DNA of 64,000 nucleotides from Halopseudomonas pachastrellae (GCF_900114765.1 NZ_FOUD01000001.1:132003-196002), one strand, 5' to 3'. Positions 32,080 through 43,354 are shown, numbered from the stretch's first letter. Notes: a model not told the origin generated them from the letters alone. Made by a program: numbers and translations.

Positions 32080-33489
32080 ATGCGCTGGCTTTGCATTCTC
32101 TTTCCCCAGTTGGCACTGGATGCGGTGCTACGCAGTCGCGACGATCCGACGGTGCCGTTGGCGCTGCTCAGCGGGCCGCCGCAGCGGCGTGTGTTGCAGG
32201 CAGTCAATAAGTCGGCGCGGGAGCAAGGGCTACGCTCAGGGCAGAGCCTGACCCAGGCACGGACGCTGCTGGAGAACTTTGATACGGTTGAACATGACCC
32301 GTCGCAGACCGAGTATTGGCAGCAGTTTTTGGCCAGTTGGGCCTACGGTTTCAGCGGCCATGTGAGTCTGGATTTCCCGCGTACTCTGTTGCTGGAGGTG
32401 GCCTCCAGTTTGCGTCTGTTTGGCCCCTGGCCTGAGCTGGAACAGCGCCTGCGCGCCGAGCTGCAGGCGCTGGGCTTTCAGCATCGGCTGGTGTTGGCGC
32501 CCAACCCGTTGGCAGCACGTGTGCTGGCCAATGTGGCAGACGGCCTGGCGGTAGATGAGCTGGCACTACAGGCCGAGTTGCAGCGCTTGCCGGTGGCGCG
32601 CAGCGGCCTGCCGAGCGAGCTGGTCGAGAGCTTGCAGCGCATGGGCTTGCGCCGTCTGCAGCAGGTGCTGGAGTTGCCGCGTGACGGGCTGGCCAAGCGT
32701 TTTCCGCCGCAGTTGCTGGCACACCTTGATCAGTTGCAGGGGCATCATCCGCTGGCGCTGAGTTGTTATCAGCCGCCGGATCATTTTCGCCAGCGCATCG
32801 AGTTCAACTTTGACGTCGAGTCGACCACCTCGCTGTTGTTCCCGTTACGGCGTTTGATTGGTGACCTGGCGACCTTTCTGGCCGGGCGGGACTGTGGCGT
32901 GCAGCGCTTTGTGCTGCTGCTGGAGCACCGCCGCCAGCCGGCCAGTGAGGTGTCGGTCGGTCTACTAAGCGCCGAGCGTGACGGCGAGCGGCTGTTTGAA
33001 TTGGCGCGGGGGCGGCTGGAGCGGTTGGAGCTTGCCGCACCGGTGCAGGCGCTGACCCTGCTGGCCGAGGACCTGCCACGCTTTGTCCCTGCCGCAGCAG
33101 AGCTGTTCAGCAATCGGCCGCAGCAGTCGCAGAACTGGCTGCAGGTCTGTGAGCGCCTGCGCGCGCGCCTGGGCGACAAGGTAGTGCAGCCGCTGGCGGC
33201 GGTGGATGAACATCGTCCCGAGCGCAGCTGGCTGGCGCAGGAGCGGGGTGACGCCGCCGCGCGTCCGGCCGGGCCACGGCCCGGCTGGCTGCTGGCCGAA
33301 CCGGTACTGCTCAATGACCTGTTTCCGCGGGTGCTCGCGGGGCCTGAGCGGATCGAGTCCGGCTGGTGGGATGGTGATGACGTGCGGCGTGACTACTACC
33401 TGATCGAAACCCGCGACGGACGCCGGGCCTGGGCCTTTCATGCCGCCGGGCGCCCCGGCCCGTTCTGGGTGCATGGGTGGTTTGCATGA
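32080..33489 (+). CDS. imuB: Inactive Y-family polymerase-like mutasome subunit ImuB
   Basis: Adaptor that brings DnaE2 to the beta clamp during translesion synthesis. The 469-aa protein aligns with the Y-family fold ([17 protein letters not shown] at the N-terminus where polymerases have the first catalytic Asp; [16 protein letters not shown] where they have SLDEAYLDV), so the catalytic acidic residues are replaced, as expected for ImuB. A helix-hairpin-helix/thumb region is near 180-230 and a long C-terminal tail follows. ATG 32080 lies 8 bp after imuA; in-frame starts further upstream lie inside imuA. Its stop overlaps dnaE2 (ATGA). Confidence 0.94.
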   Translation: MRWLCILFPQLALDAVLRSRDDPTVPLALLSGPPQRRVLQAVNKSAREQGLRSGQSLTQARTLLENFDTVEHDPSQTEYWQQFLASWAYGFSGHVSLDFPRTLLLEVASSLRLFGPWPELEQRLRAELQALGFQHRLVLAPNPLAARVLANVADGLAVDELALQAELQRLPVARSGLPSELVESLQRMGLRRLQQVLELPRDGLAKRFPPQLLAHLDQLQGHHPLALSCYQPPDHFRQRIEFNFDVESTTSLLFPLRRLIGDLATFLAGRDCGVQRFVLLLEHRRQPASEVSVGLLSAERDGERLFELARGRLERLELAAPVQALTLLAEDLPRFVPAAAELFSNRPQQSQNWLQVCERLRARLGDKVVQPLAAVDEHRPERSWLAQERGDAAARPAGPRPGWLLAEPVLLNDLFPRVLAGPERIESGWWDGDDVRRDYYLIETRDGRRAWAFHAAGRPGPFWVHGWFA

Positions 33490-36400
33490 GCGCGGGCTAC
33501 GCCGAGCTGCATTGTCTGTCCAACTTCAGCTTTCAGCGTGGGGCGTCCAGTGCGCAGGAGCTGTTCGTCCGCGCCCGCCAACACGGCTATGACGCCCTTG
33601 CCATTACCGATGAGGCCAGTCTGGCCGGGATCGTCCGTGCCTGGCAGGCGGCGCAGGAATGCGGCCTGAAGCTGATTGTCGGCAGCGAGATTCAGCTGGA
33701 GCACGGCCCCAAGCTGGTATTGCTGGTTGAGAACCTGACCGGTTATCAGAGCCTCTGCCGCTTGCTGACTCTGGCCCGTCGCCGAGCCGGCAAGGGCGAG
33801 TATTGTCTGCGGCTTGAGGATCTGGCCGGTGCACTCGACGGTTTGCTGGGCCTGTGGCTGCCGCGCCATGGCCAGGACGAGGAGCACGGTCGGCAACTGC
33901 AGCAACTGTTGCCAGAGCGCCTGTGGCTGGCGGTCGAGCTGCACCGTGGCCCGGATGACGCGCGCAAGCTGGATCAGCTGCAGGGGCTGGCGGCGCGGCT
34001 TGGCTTGCCCTGCGTTGCGGCGGGGGATGTGCACATGCACGTGCGCGGACGGCGCGCACTGCAGGACACGCTGACCGCGTTGCGTCATCACTGCACGGTC
34101 ATGGAGGCGGGGAGCCGGTTGTTTGCCAATGGTGAACGCCACTTGCGCAGCCTGTCAGCGCTGGCGGCGATCTACCCGCCCGCGTTGCTGGAGGAAAGCC
34201 GCCGTATCGCCGCACGTTGTCGGTTCGACATGAGTGAGCTGCGCTACCAGTATCCGCGTGAGCTGGTGCCGGAGGGGCATACGCCGTCCAGCTGGCTGCG
34301 TGAGCTGACCTGGCGCGGCGCTGCCTGGCGTTGGCCACACGGCGTCAGTGACAAGGTACGAGCGCAACTGGAACATGAGTTGGCGCTGATCGCCGAGAAG
34401 GCCTACGACAGCTACTTTCTGACCGTGCAGGACATCGTCGCCTTTGCCCGTGAACAGCAGATTCTCTGTCAGGGGCGCGGGTCTGCCGCCAACTCGGCGG
34501 TATGTTTTGCCCTGGGGATCACCGAGCTGGATCCGGCACGCAGCAACCTGCTGTTTGAGCGCTTTATCTCCCGTGAGCGTGACGAGCCGCCGGATATCGA
34601 CGTGGACTTTGAGCACGAGCGGCGCGAGGAGGTCATCCAGTACATCTTTCGCCGTTATGGCCGCGAGCGCGCCGCGCTGACCGCGGTGGTCACTCGTTAT
34701 CTGTCGGCGGGTGCCGTGCGTGATGTGGCGCGTGCGCTCGGGCTGCCGCAGGAGCAGATTGATCAGCTCGGGCGCTGCTGCAGTCGCTGGAGCAAGCAGG
34801 TGCCGAATGCCGAACGCTTGGCTGAGGCCGGATTTGATGTGAACAATCCCTGGCTGCACCGGGTGTTGACGCTGGCGGGCGAACTGATCGGCTTTCCGCG
34901 TCATCTATCTCAACACCCGGGCGGCTTTGTCATGTCGGATGCGCCGCTCGATACCCTGGTGCCGGTCGAGAACGCCAGTATGGCCGAGCGCACGGTGATC
35001 CAGTGGGACAAGGACGATCTGGATGCGGTCGGCATGCTCAAGGTCGATGTGCTGGCGCTGGGCATGCTCAGTGCGTTGCGCCGCACCTTCGACCTGCTGC
35101 GCCAGCACCGTGGTCGTGATCTGACGCTGGCGAGCATTCCGCCGGATGACGAGCCGACCTACGAGATGATCAGCCGCGCCGATACCGTCGGCGTGTTCCA
35201 GATTGAGTCGCGGGCGCAAATGGCGATGCTGCCGCGGCTACGGCCGCGCTGTTTCTACGATCTGGTGATACAGGTATCTATCGTGCGGCCCGGGCCGATT
35301 CAGGGCGACATGGTGCATCCCTTTTTGCGCCGCCGTAACGGGGAGGAGGAGGTCGACTATCCATCGCCGGAGCTGCGTAAGGTGTTCGAACGCACCCTCG
35401 GCGTGCCCCTGTTCCAGGAGCAGGTGATGGAGCTGGCGATTGTGGCTGCCGGATACACGCCGGGCGAGGCGGATGAGTTGCGTCGCTCGATGGCGGCCTG
35501 GAAGCGCCACGGCGGGCTGGAGCACCACCGCCAGCGATTGACCGAAGGCATGCTGGCGCGCGGTTACAGTCAGGCCTTCTCCGAGCGCATCTTTGATCAG
35601 ATCAAGGGCTTTGGCAGCTATGGCTTTCCCGAATCCCACGCTGCCAGCTTTGCCTTGCTCACCTACGCTAGCAGCTGGTTGAAATGCCACGAGCCGGCGG
35701 CCTTTACCTGTGCGCTGATCAACAGTTGGCCGATGGGTTTTTACAGCCCGGATCAACTGCTGCAGGATGCGCGCCGCCACAAGATCGAGATTCGCCCGGT
35801 GGATGTGCGCTACAGCGACTGGGACTGCTCGCTGGAGGCGCTTGAGTCGGCAGCTGGGCAGCCAGCCATTCGCCTCGGGTTGCGGCAGGTAAAAGGTCTG
35901 AATCAAGAGGATGCGCAGCGCCTGCTGCAGGCTCGTGCGCAACAGGGCTTTACCGATGTGGCGGATTTGGCCCAGCGCGGCGGGTTGAGCAATCGTGCCC
36001 GTGCGCAACTGGCTGACGCCGGCGCGCTGCGCGGGCTGGCGGGTAATCGTTTTCGCGCGCGTTGGGCTGTGGCCGGGGTAGAACCGCAACTGCCGCTGTT
36101 ACAGGCGCAGCATGATCAGGCGGAAAGCCCGGCAGTGATTCCGCAGCCATCGGTGGTGGAAGACATGGAGGCCGATTACGCCAGCCTTGGCACCAGCATG
36201 GGGCCGCATCCGTTGGGTTTGCTGCGTGAGCAGTTGCGCGAGCTGGATTGCCGCAGCTCACGTGAGCTGCTGGCGCTGGCGCCGGATCAGCCGGTACGCG
36301 TGGCCGGGTTGGTTATCGGCCGCCAGCGCCCGCAGACCGCCACCGGGGTGACCTTTGTCACCCTGGAAGACGAGTTCGGCATGATTAATGTGATCGTCTG

Positions 36401-36569
36401 GAGCGACTTGGCCGAGCGGCAGCGCTTGGTGCTGCGCGGCTCACGGCTGCTGGAAGTGCGTGGCCAGTTCGAGGCACGTGATGGCGTGCGCCATGTGATC
36501 GCCCGGCAGTTGCATGACCTGACCGGACTGTTACAGAAATTGACTGTACGCAGTCGGGATTATCGCTGA
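33486..36569 (+). CDS. dnaE2: Error-prone DNA polymerase DnaE2 (ImuC)
   Basis: C-family polymerase for damage-induced translesion synthesis. The 1027-aa protein is about 150 aa shorter than DnaE, as usual for DnaE2. It has a PHP domain ([20 protein letters not shown]), the polymerase motifs [12 protein letters not shown] and [17 protein letters not shown] with the catalytic acidic cluster, HHH motifs near 790-830, an OB-fold (about 920-1000) and a short C-terminus lacking the tau-binding region. The start overlaps the imuB stop. Its last 10 bp overlap the convergent hydrolase gene at 36560. Confidence 0.96.
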   Translation: MSAGYAELHCLSNFSFQRGASSAQELFVRARQHGYDALAITDEASLAGIVRAWQAAQECGLKLIVGSEIQLEHGPKLVLLVENLTGYQSLCRLLTLARRRAGKGEYCLRLEDLAGALDGLLGLWLPRHGQDEEHGRQLQQLLPERLWLAVELHRGPDDARKLDQLQGLAARLGLPCVAAGDVHMHVRGRRALQDTLTALRHHCTVMEAGSRLFANGERHLRSLSALAAIYPPALLEESRRIAARCRFDMSELRYQYPRELVPEGHTPSSWLRELTWRGAAWRWPHGVSDKVRAQLEHELALIAEKAYDSYFLTVQDIVAFAREQQILCQGRGSAANSAVCFALGITELDPARSNLLFERFISRERDEPPDIDVDFEHERREEVIQYIFRRYGRERAALTAVVTRYLSAGAVRDVARALGLPQEQIDQLGRCCSRWSKQVPNAERLAEAGFDVNNPWLHRVLTLAGELIGFPRHLSQHPGGFVMSDAPLDTLVPVENASMAERTVIQWDKDDLDAVGMLKVDVLALGMLSALRRTFDLLRQHRGRDLTLASIPPDDEPTYEMISRADTVGVFQIESRAQMAMLPRLRPRCFYDLVIQVSIVRPGPIQGDMVHPFLRRRNGEEEVDYPSPELRKVFERTLGVPLFQEQVMELAIVAAGYTPGEADELRRSMAAWKRHGGLEHHRQRLTEGMLARGYSQAFSERIFDQIKGFGSYGFPESHAASFALLTYASSWLKCHEPAAFTCALINSWPMGFYSPDQLLQDARRHKIEIRPVDVRYSDWDCSLEALESAAGQPAIRLGLRQVKGLNQEDAQRLLQARAQQGFTDVADLAQRGGLSNRARAQLADAGALRGLAGNRFRARWAVAGVEPQLPLLQAQHDQAESPAVIPQPSVVEDMEADYASLGTSMGPHPLGLLREQLRELDCRSSRELLALAPDQPVRVAGLVIGRQRPQTATGVTFVTLEDEFGMINVIVWSDLAERQRLVLRGSRLLEVRGQFEARDGVRHVIARQLHDLTGLLQKLTVRSRDYR

Positions 36570-37618
36570 AAGCCGTCGAAGAAGGCCTCGACCACTGCGG
36601 CATCGAGCTGGTCGATGTGCGGCGGTTGCCAGCGCGGTTGCTTGTCCTTGTCGACGATCAGCGCTCGCACGCCTTCCATGATGTTGCCTTTCTCAAACCA
36701 CTGGCGACCAATGTGCAGCTCCATGGCAAAGCAGTCGGCCAGCGGCAGTGCGGCGCCGCGCAGCAGCATGGCCTGGGTGACGGCCATGGCCAGGGGTGAG
36801 CGGTTGTCGATGATTTCGATGGTGCGCTTAGCCCAATCGCTGAACTCGGGGCGCTGCTCGCTGGCCAGTGAGGTGCGGATGGCAGCGATGTTGGGTTGGC
36901 TAAAGTGCAGGTCGATGGCTGGTTGCAGCGCCTTGAGCTCTGACGCGGGCAGTGCGCAATTAGCCAGTGCTGCGACCTGTTCGCGCAGGTTGCTGCCTGC
37001 CGGGTTGAAGCTGTCGATCAGCGCTTCCAGCTCACTCAGCCGGTCGCTGCTGATGCACAGGTCACCAAGGCCTGCGTACAGCGCGTCGCTGCTGCCCACG
37101 TGGTTGCCGGTGATGCCCAGGTACATACCGAGTTGACCCGGCAGGCGGGACAGGAAGTAACTACCGCCCACATCCGGGAAGTAACCGATCGCGGTTTCGG
37201 GCATGCCGAGGCGTGAGCGTTCGGTCAGCAGGCGAATACCGGCGCCTTGTGCCAAGCCCATGCCACCGCCGAGAACAAAGCCATCCATCAACGCCAGGAT
37301 GGGTTTGGGGTAGGCGTGAATATAGGCGTCCAGGTCATATTCTTCGCTGAAGAAGGTTTCCGGCTCATGGTGGCGGCCAGCCAGGTAGTTGTCATACATG
37401 TAGCGGATGTCGCCGCCAGCGCAGAAGGCGCGCTCACCGGCGCCGCGCAGCACTACCGCTTCTACCTCGGGATCCTTGGCCCAGCTCGCCAGTTGCTGCT
37501 GCAGCACGCGGACCATGTCCAGGTTGAGTGCGTTCAGCCCGGCGGGGCGGTTGAGCGTGAGCTGACCAATACGGCCACGGCGTTCGATCAGCACCAGCGG
37601 CGCAGGTGTCTCCGACAT
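36560..37618 (-). CDS. 3-hydroxyisobutyryl-CoA hydrolase-type enoyl-CoA hydratase/isomerase family protein
   Basis: Crotonase-fold enzyme of 352 aa, the length of HIBCH-type hydrolases rather than of simple enoyl-CoA hydratases (about 260). It shows the CoA-binding/oxyanion motif [12 protein letters not shown], the [13 protein letters not shown] stretch, and [20 protein letters not shown], where HIBCH carries its catalytic Glu and Asp. Likely role: thioester hydrolysis in valine catabolism or a related acyl-CoA. AAAGGAG precedes the ATG. No other valine-pathway genes are nearby, so the substrate is uncertain. Its 3' end overlaps dnaE2 by 10 bp. Confidence 0.85.
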   Translation of the reverse strand: MSETPAPLVLIERRGRIGQLTLNRPAGLNALNLDMVRVLQQQLASWAKDPEVEAVVLRGAGERAFCAGGDIRYMYDNYLAGRHHEPETFFSEEYDLDAYIHAYPKPILALMDGFVLGGGMGLAQGAGIRLLTERSRLGMPETAIGYFPDVGGSYFLSRLPGQLGMYLGITGNHVGSSDALYAGLGDLCISSDRLSELEALIDSFNPAGSNLREQVAALANCALPASELKALQPAIDLHFSQPNIAAIRTSLASEQRPEFSDWAKRTIEIIDNRSPLAMAVTQAMLLRGAALPLADCFAMELHIGRQWFEKGNIMEGVRALIVDKDKQPRWQPPHIDQLDAAVVEAFFDGFQR

Positions 37619-37802
37619 GCGAATCTCCTTTCAGATGGCTGCCGCGCCGGAGTCTTGTGGGTTGTTGGCCGGGCGACGAAAACGGACTGCGCGACAGGCA
37701 AATGGCGGTCGCACGGCGATAGGGAGGGCTGCAGTATAGGGGAGTGACTCGGGGAGAAAAATGCGTGTGAGGCAGGGCCTGAAACCATGAATGTCAGGCA
37801 AT

Positions 37803-37837
37803 AAAAAAACCGCTGATCGGGGTTAACCAATCAGCGG
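37803..37837 (-). terminator. Rho-independent terminator of the initiator tRNA gene
   Basis: Read on the minus strand: CCGCTGAT, a 12-nt loop, ATCAGCGG, then seven T. It lies 10 bp beyond the CCA end of the tRNA. Confidence 0.92.
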
Positions 37838-37846
37838 TTTTGAACC

Positions 37847-37923
<77 letters not shown>

Positions 37924-37935
37924 TCAGAGGGCGCC

Positions 37936-37963
37936 ATTCTACTGTTTTAGGAATGGCTGTCAA
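37936..37963 (-). promoter_or_regulatory. Promoter of the initiator tRNA gene
   Basis: On the minus strand TTGACA (37963-37958) and TAGAAT (37941-37936) are 16 bp apart, followed by the GC-rich discriminator GGCGCCC. The -35 box is perfect and the -10 box matches five of six bases. The start would fall a few bases before the mature tRNA 5' end at 37923. Confidence 0.85.
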
Positions 37964-37999
37964 GCGATTGAACGAAAAGAATTTTTTATTTTCGCAGAA

Positions 38000-38869
38000 T
38001 CAGTTTGCAAGACCCCTCACCCGCGGCTGTGGGTTGCTGACGGTATAGCGTCCGCTGTCGGCGTCTCGGCTGACGCAGGCCATGGCAACGTCCGGGTCGT
38101 GAGTGAAAACCAGGCGCCCGTTGACTGCAATCAGGCTGTCGAGCAGGGCTTCCTTTTCCTCGATCAGGGTTTCCGGGAAGCGGTCGTAGCCCATGGTGAT
38201 CGGCAGGTGTACCCAGGGCGCGCCCGGGATCAGATCACCCGGAAACACGACCGGGCCGTCGGGCATGTCGATGATCGGGATCATCAGCCCCGGTGTGTGG
38301 CCGTCGCTGAAGCGCAGGCGCCAGTCCGGGCCCAGGGTGTTGGATTTCTTGCCGTCTTCGACCAGCTCCAGACGACCGCTTTCTTCCAGTAGGGTGAGCA
38401 GCTCTGGAATGAACGAGGCTTGGTCACGCGGATGCGGACGGCGGGCCCGTTGCCAGTGGCGCAGGCCGGTGATGAAGGTGGCGTTGGGGAACAGCAGCTG
38501 CGCTGGCTGGCCCTCTTGCCAGGCGCTGAGCAGGCCGCCGGCGTGGTCAAAGTGCAGATGGGTCAATACGACTACGTCGATGTCGGCATCGCTCAGACCA
38601 ACCTCGGCCAGGCTGTCGATCAGGACGTGGCGGTCTTCGACCACCCCGTAACGGGATTTTAGATTGGGCGCGAAGAAGGCGCCGATGCCGGTTTCAACCA
38701 GAATGTTGCGGCCATCCTCCTGCACCAGCATGGCTCGGCAGCTCAGCGCGATCCGGTTCTGTTCATCGGCGTCGACCCAGCGGGACCAGAGGGCCTTGGG
38801 GGCATTGCCGAACATGGCGCCGCCATCCAGGCGTTGGCTGTTGCCTTCCAGCGTGGTGATTGTGCGCAT
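38000..38869 (-). CDS. Metallo-beta-lactamase-fold hydrolase
   Basis: Soluble 289-aa protein of the MBL superfamily with the dinuclear zinc motif [14 protein letters not shown] (HxHxDH), a later His in [16 protein letters not shown], the bridging Asp region [12 protein letters not shown], and a terminal [11 protein letters not shown]. The order resembles AttM/AhlD-type lactonases and related broad hydrolases, but nothing identifies the substrate. I chose ATG 38869 with AGGAAC upstream; an earlier in-frame start at 38941 runs through the neighbouring terminator. It is separated from the porin gene by that terminator, so it is probably its own unit. Confidence 0.85.
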   Translation of the reverse strand: MRTITTLEGNSQRLDGGAMFGNAPKALWSRWVDADEQNRIALSCRAMLVQEDGRNILVETGIGAFFAPNLKSRYGVVEDRHVLIDSLAEVGLSDADIDVVVLTHLHFDHAGGLLSAWQEGQPAQLLFPNATFITGLRHWQRARRPHPRDQASFIPELLTLLEESGRLELVEDGKKSNTLGPDWRLRFSDGHTPGLMIPIIDMPDGPVVFPGDLIPGAPWVHLPITMGYDRFPETLIEEKEALLDSLIAVNGRLVFTHDPDVAMACVSRDADSGRYTVSNPQPRVRGLAN

Positions 38870-38900
38870 GGCTGATCGTTCCTGTGTTGGGTGTTTATGC

Positions 38901-38929
38901 AAAAAGGCGGCGCAGTGGCCGCCTTTTTT
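38901..38929 (-). terminator. Terminator after the OprD-type porin gene
   Basis: AAAAAGGCGGC, loop GCAGTG, GCCGCCTTTTTT forms a stem flanked by A and T tracts, so it can act on either strand. On the minus strand it lies 9 bp after the porin stop and closes the synthetase-permease-porin unit. Confidence 0.88.
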
Positions 38930-38937
38930 GAAAAGGA

Positions 38938-40176
38938 TCAAAGGCTGAAGGTGTAGCCGATGATCACGCGGTTCTCGTCGATGTCGCTGCCGAAGGTGCT
39001 GCGGTAGGTCGCATTGCGCCAGTGCAGCGACAGATTCTGCAGCGGGCCGCTCTGCACGGTATACATCACATCACTGTTGCGTTCCCACTCGTGGTGACGA
39101 CTATTCGCGACTTCGATATTGCTGCCATGGGTGTAGCGATTCATCAGCTTGAGGCCGGGCAGGCCCAGTTCGGCAAAGCTGAAGTCGTGGCGTAGCTGCC
39201 AACTGCGCTCATCGCGGTTGGCAAAGTCGTTGACCTGCACCAAATGCGTGAGGAAGGGGTCGGTGCCGCTCAGGTAGGCAAAGCCGGTGTGGCCTTCCAT
39301 CTGCTGATAGCTGCTGGTCAACTTGTGCATGCCCGCTTGCCACGAGAGGGTGGCGCTGCTCATGCGGTTGTCGATGTTGCTGCGGCCTGCGTCGCTGCTG
39401 TCGGCGTAGCGCAGGTTCAGCGCCAGCGTGCCGGCCCCCAGCGGCTGGCTGTGGTTGAGCACCAGATAGTGCTGGCGGTAGATCGACTGCAGCTCGCCGT
39501 AGTGATAGCTGAGCTTGGTCGCGTCGCTGACAGCCCAGGTGGCGCCGGCAAAGTCAAAGGCGTCGCTGTCCTGCTTGCCGGTTACTACCACGTTGCGCGC
39601 GCCGCCCTGTACCGGGCGCATGTCCTGATAGTCGGATGAGTCGCGCAGGTTGATGGCATCAAAGCGGCCCAGCTCTAGCTGCAGGTTGTCGCTGCCCTGT
39701 GCCTGCAACCAGCCACCGCGGAAGCTTTGTGGCAGCAGGCGGCTGTCGTTGTGCATGGCGACCGGCAGTGAGGGAATCAGGGTGCCGACGCGCAGCACGT
39801 GCTCATCCAGCTTGAGTTTGGCGGTCAGGCCCAGCTCGCTGTATTCGTCCATGGCGCGGCCTTCACTGGTGTCGCGCTTGAGTATGCCGGTGCCACTGCG
39901 CTCCGGGCTTGAGTCGAGCTTGATGCCGAGCAGGCCGATAGCATCCAGGCCAAAGCCCAGGCGGCCTTCGGTATAACCGGACTGCCAGTAGGCGCGCACG
40001 CCCTGGGCCCATTCGTCGGCCTTGCTCTGGGCCGCGCCGCTCTGGCGAAAGTCGCGGTTGAAGTAAAAGTTACGCAGCTCGATGCGGCTCTGGGCGTCAT
40101 CGACAAAGGCAGCGCTGGCCGGAGCCGCCATCAGGGCGGCAAGGGCGGTCAGTAGACAGGTTTGGGTCTTTTTCAT
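38938..40176 (-). CDS. OprD-family outer membrane porin
   Basis: The 412-aa precursor has a signal peptide ([22 protein letters not shown], cleavage likely after ASA) and begins [21 protein letters not shown], typical of OprD/OpdX substrate-specific porins. The strand-turn pattern and aromatic-rich C-terminus ([10 protein letters not shown]) fit a beta-barrel. OprD proteins import small carboxylates or basic amino acids. It lies 26 bp after the permease gene and downstream of an acyl-CoA synthetase, so it probably admits the organic acid those genes handle. The exact substrate cannot be read from sequence. Confidence 0.9.
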   Translation of the reverse strand: MKKTQTCLLTALAALMAAPASAAFVDDAQSRIELRNFYFNRDFRQSGAAQSKADEWAQGVRAYWQSGYTEGRLGFGLDAIGLLGIKLDSSPERSGTGILKRDTSEGRAMDEYSELGLTAKLKLDEHVLRVGTLIPSLPVAMHNDSRLLPQSFRGGWLQAQGSDNLQLELGRFDAINLRDSSDYQDMRPVQGGARNVVVTGKQDSDAFDFAGATWAVSDATKLSYHYGELQSIYRQHYLVLNHSQPLGAGTLALNLRYADSSDAGRSNIDNRMSSATLSWQAGMHKLTSSYQQMEGHTGFAYLSGTDPFLTHLVQVNDFANRDERSWQLRHDFSFAELGLPGLKLMNRYTHGSNIEVANSRHHEWERNSDVMYTVQSGPLQNLSLHWRNATYRSTFGSDIDENRVIIGYTFSL

Positions 40177-40202
40177 TGTTGTGAGTCTCTTGTTTTTATT
40201 GG

Positions 40203-41579
40203 TCAGTCAGCGGTTTCCGCGTCGGTTTTCTGGTCCGGATGGGCGCTGCGGAAGCTCAACAGGTGAGTGCGCTCAATCAGCAGGTACAGCACCGCGCCGG
40301 TGGCCAGGCCCCAGCCTGCGCCGTAGACTGCGAGCACCACGCCCATGGTGCCGGCCACGCCGCGCTCGGCGTTGTTGCTCAACTGCTCGAAGCCGACCAT
40401 CAGGCAGATGTAACCGGTCAGTACCAGCGTCAGCGACAGGGCGATCGGCAGCACGGGCTGGAAGAAGCTCACCAGCGGCAGCATGAACAGGGCGATGAAA
40501 CCGGTGATCCAGAAAGTGCCGGCGCCGCTGTAGATGGAATCCATCGCCTTGCGGCCGTACTTGTAGCGCTCGGCCATGGTCGCGGCGACAGCGGTCCAGA
40601 TTGGGCCAGCCAGACCGGGGTAGGGTGCAAAGAAGGCGTGCAGCGCGTTGCGGATGGCGGTGACCAGATGCACTCGGTCGATGTTGTTTTCGATCACTTC
40701 GTCCGGGCGCAGCTCATCGGCGCGCTGCATCAGTGACTGGCCGACGATGATGTCGCCAAAGGCAATGATGTAGGCAATCACGGCAGTCGGTACGGCCAGC
40801 ATGAAGACCTTGGCCTCGGGAATGCCGACGGTGAACGGCAGGTAGTTCCACATCTCGCCGAAGGCCGGCGCGGTGATGCCCCAGCGTACGTCTGGCATTG
40901 TGTATTCGCCGACGCCAATACCAACCACGATAGCGATCAGCATGCCTGGCACCATGCCGTAGTTGACGATCTTGCGCATCAGCGGCAGGCGGTCGGTCAG
41001 CCCTTTGAATGACGCCGAGAACATCAGATACAGGCAGATGAGGGTACCGAGGGTCAGCGAGATCGGGGTGTTGGCCAGACGGCCGCCTGCGGAAATTTCA
41101 CCCATCAGCGCGGCGATACCAGCGCCGATGATGATGCCGCCCTTCATCGAATTGGGCACGATACGCACCATGGCGCTACCAAGGCGAGTAATGCCGAGCA
41201 CGAAGAAGATCAGGCAGACCAGCAGCTGCAACGCGAACAACGCCTGAATGGCCTGCGGGCCCGGCTCGAAGTCGCCGAGAAACAGCAGCACCACCGGAAT
41301 TGCCGGGGTAATCCAGCCCGGCACCATGGGCACGCCGAGCAGCGCGGGCAGCATGAAGCCGACGCCACAAACGACAACATAAGCCAGCGCCACGTCGTAG
41401 GGCAGGCCGAGGTATTTCTCCAGCAAGGGGATCATGCCGAGGCTGACCACAAACATGATCAGCGCCTGCAGCATCTCGGCGGTTTCCCACCGATAGTGCA
41501 CAAAGGGCAGTCGAATCTTGAATGGGCCACACGCCCAGAAAGGTTGTTCAGCGCCATCGGCGCGCTTGAAAATGTGCAT
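40203..41579 (-). CDS. NCS2/SLC23-type membrane permease
   Basis: The 458-aa integral membrane protein has about 12 hydrophobic segments. Features such as GVPMVPGWITPAIPV, MKGGIIIGAGIAALMGE and the half-helix-like AFGDIIVGQSL recall the uracil/xanthine-type (NCS2, 7+7 repeat) fold, but standard nucleobase signature motifs are not obvious, so the substrate is open. I chose ATG 41579 (MHIFKRADG), with GGAG 7 bp upstream; an in-frame start at 41672 adds 31 polar residues. It lies between an acyl-CoA synthetase and an OprD porin on one strand, suggesting uptake of a carboxylate. Confidence 0.78.
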   Translation of the reverse strand: MHIFKRADGAEQPFWACGPFKIRLPFVHYRWETAEMLQALIMFVVSLGMIPLLEKYLGLPYDVALAYVVVCGVGFMLPALLGVPMVPGWITPAIPVVLLFLGDFEPGPQAIQALFALQLLVCLIFFVLGITRLGSAMVRIVPNSMKGGIIIGAGIAALMGEISAGGRLANTPISLTLGTLICLYLMFSASFKGLTDRLPLMRKIVNYGMVPGMLIAIVVGIGVGEYTMPDVRWGITAPAFGEMWNYLPFTVGIPEAKVFMLAVPTAVIAYIIAFGDIIVGQSLMQRADELRPDEVIENNIDRVHLVTAIRNALHAFFAPYPGLAGPIWTAVAATMAERYKYGRKAMDSIYSGAGTFWITGFIALFMLPLVSFFQPVLPIALSLTLVLTGYICLMVGFEQLSNNAERGVAGTMGVVLAVYGAGWGLATGAVLYLLIERTHLLSFRSAHPDQKTDAETAD

Positions 41580-41734
41580 GAGTAGCTCCGCCAGCCGGGC
41601 AAGACCTGGCTGCTTGTTGTTGTTGTGAAACGGCTTTTGAAGACTGGGCGTTACCGCGCACTTACTAGCCACCCCCAGGCGCAGGGCGCGGAGGTGATAT
41701 CGAGCACAGGGTTAGCCCAGGGTTGTACTGACGG

Positions 41735-43354
41735 TCAGAGCGCCTTGGCCCAGTCTCGCAGCACGAACTTCTGGATCTTGCCGGTCGAGGTTTTCGGCAG
41801 TTCGGTGAAGATCACCGTCTTGGGAACCTTGAACCCGGCAAGGTGCTGGCGGCAGAAGGCGATGATGTCTTCGTGGCTGACATCGTGGTCGCGGCGCCGG
41901 GTAACGAAGGCGCAGGGCGTTTCGCCCCACTTCTCGTCGGGGCGGGCGACGACCGCGGCTTCCATGACCGCAGGGTGCTTGTAGAGCGTGTCTTCGACTT
42001 CAATGGTGGAGATATTCTCGCCACCGGAGATGATGATGTCTTTCAGACGATCCTTGATCTGCACGTAACCGTTGGGGTGGCAGACGGCGAGATCGCCGGT
42101 GTGGAACCAGCCGCCGGAAAAGGCTTCGGCTGTGGCTTCCGGGTTTTTCAGATAGCCCTTCATCACGGTGTTACCGCGCATGAAAATCTCGCCAATGGTC
42201 TTGCCGTCTTTCGGCACCGGCTTGAGGGTGTCCGGGTTGGCGACCATCACGCCTTCAAGGGTGGTGTAGCGCACACCTTGATGGGATTTGAGTTCGGCGC
42301 GCTCGTCCAGTGTCAGCTCATCCCACTCGCTGTGCCAGGCGCAGACGGTGACCGGACCATAGACTTCGGTCAGGCCGTAGGTATGGGTGATCTGGATGCC
42401 CATGTTCTCGACCGCGCCAATAACTTTGGCTGGCGGCGCGGCGCCGGCAACCATTGCCTTGACCGGGTGATCAATCGCGGCCTTGGCTGAATCCGGCATG
42501 CTCGCCAGCGCGTTTAGCACGATGGGCGCGCCGCACAGGTGGGTGACGCGGTGTTCGTGGATCAGGTGCAGGATCTTCTGCGGGTCGACGCGGCGCAGGA
42601 ATACATGCACACCTGCCATTGCGGTGATGGTCCAGGGGTAACACCAGCCGTTGCAGTGGAACATGGGCAGTGTCCACAGATAGACCGGGTGCATGCCTAT
42701 GCCCCAGGTCATCTGGTTGCCGATGGCGTTAAGGTAGGCGCCACGATGGTGGTAGATCACGCCCTTCGGGTTGCCGGTGGTGCCGGATGTATAGTTCAAG
42801 GTAATGGCTTGCCACTCGTCATCGGGCCAGTGCCATTCGAATTCAGGATCGCCTTCGGCAAGAAAGGCCTCGTAGTCGAGATCGCTCAGGGCTTCGCCTT
42901 CGCCGTATTCGGGGTCGTCGACATCGACAACCAGGATCGGGCGCTTGATCAGCTCCAGCGCCTCACGGATGACATCGTGGAACTCGCGGTCGGTAATCAG
43001 CACGCGGGCTTCGCCATGATCGAGCATGAAGGCGATGGCTTCGGCGTCCAGGCGCACGTTGAGGGTGTTGAGCACTGCGCCGATCATGGGTACACCAAAG
43101 TGGCATTCCAGCATGGCCGGGATATTCGGCAACATGGCGGCAACGGTATCGCCTTGGCGAATCCCTCGGCCATGCAGCGCAGAGGCCAGGCGACGGCAGC
43201 GCTGGTAGGTTTCCTGCCAGTTGCGGCGCAAGCTGCCGTGGATAACGGCGGGGTAGTTGGGGTAGACCGCGGCGGTGCGCTCGATGAACGACAGTGGCGA
43301 CAGGGCCATGTGATTGACGGCGGCCGGTGCAAGGCCTTCCTGATAGATGCTCAT
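41735..43354 (-). CDS. AMP-dependent acyl-CoA synthetase (ANL superfamily)
   Basis: Activates a carboxylic acid to its CoA thioester through an acyl-adenylate. The 539-aa protein has the P-loop-like LNYTSGTTGNPKGVIYHH, the adenylate motif THTYGLTEVYGP, WFHTGDLAV, DRLKDIIISGGENIS (hinge) and the catalytic Lys in KTSTGKIQKFVLR. Sequence feel is close to the medium-chain/DmdB-like acyl-CoA synthetases. It is the first gene of a minus-strand group with a permease and porin, 172 bp from a divergent two-component system that probably controls it. Substrate is inferred only as an organic or fatty acid. Confidence 0.9.
   Translation of the reverse strand: MSIYQEGLAPAAVNHMALSPLSFIERTAAVYPNYPAVIHGSLRRNWQETYQRCRRLASALHGRGIRQGDTVAAMLPNIPAMLECHFGVPMIGAVLNTLNVRLDAEAIAFMLDHGEARVLITDREFHDVIREALELIKRPILVVDVDDPEYGEGEALSDLDYEAFLAEGDPEFEWHWPDDEWQAITLNYTSGTTGNPKGVIYHHRGAYLNAIGNQMTWGIGMHPVYLWTLPMFHCNGWCYPWTITAMAGVHVFLRRVDPQKILHLIHEHRVTHLCGAPIVLNALASMPDSAKAAIDHPVKAMVAGAAPPAKVIGAVENMGIQITHTYGLTEVYGPVTVCAWHSEWDELTLDERAELKSHQGVRYTTLEGVMVANPDTLKPVPKDGKTIGEIFMRGNTVMKGYLKNPEATAEAFSGGWFHTGDLAVCHPNGYVQIKDRLKDIIISGGENISTIEVEDTLYKHPAVMEAAVVARPDEKWGETPCAFVTRRRDHDVSHEDIIAFCRQHLAGFKVPKTVIFTELPKTSTGKIQKFVLRDWAKAL

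Noticed and set aside
37974-37995. Terminator for the metallo-beta-lactamase-fold gene
   Set aside because: CGAAAA/TTTTCG pairing is short and almost all A-T; it overlaps the upstream region of the tRNA promoter and cannot be called with confidence.
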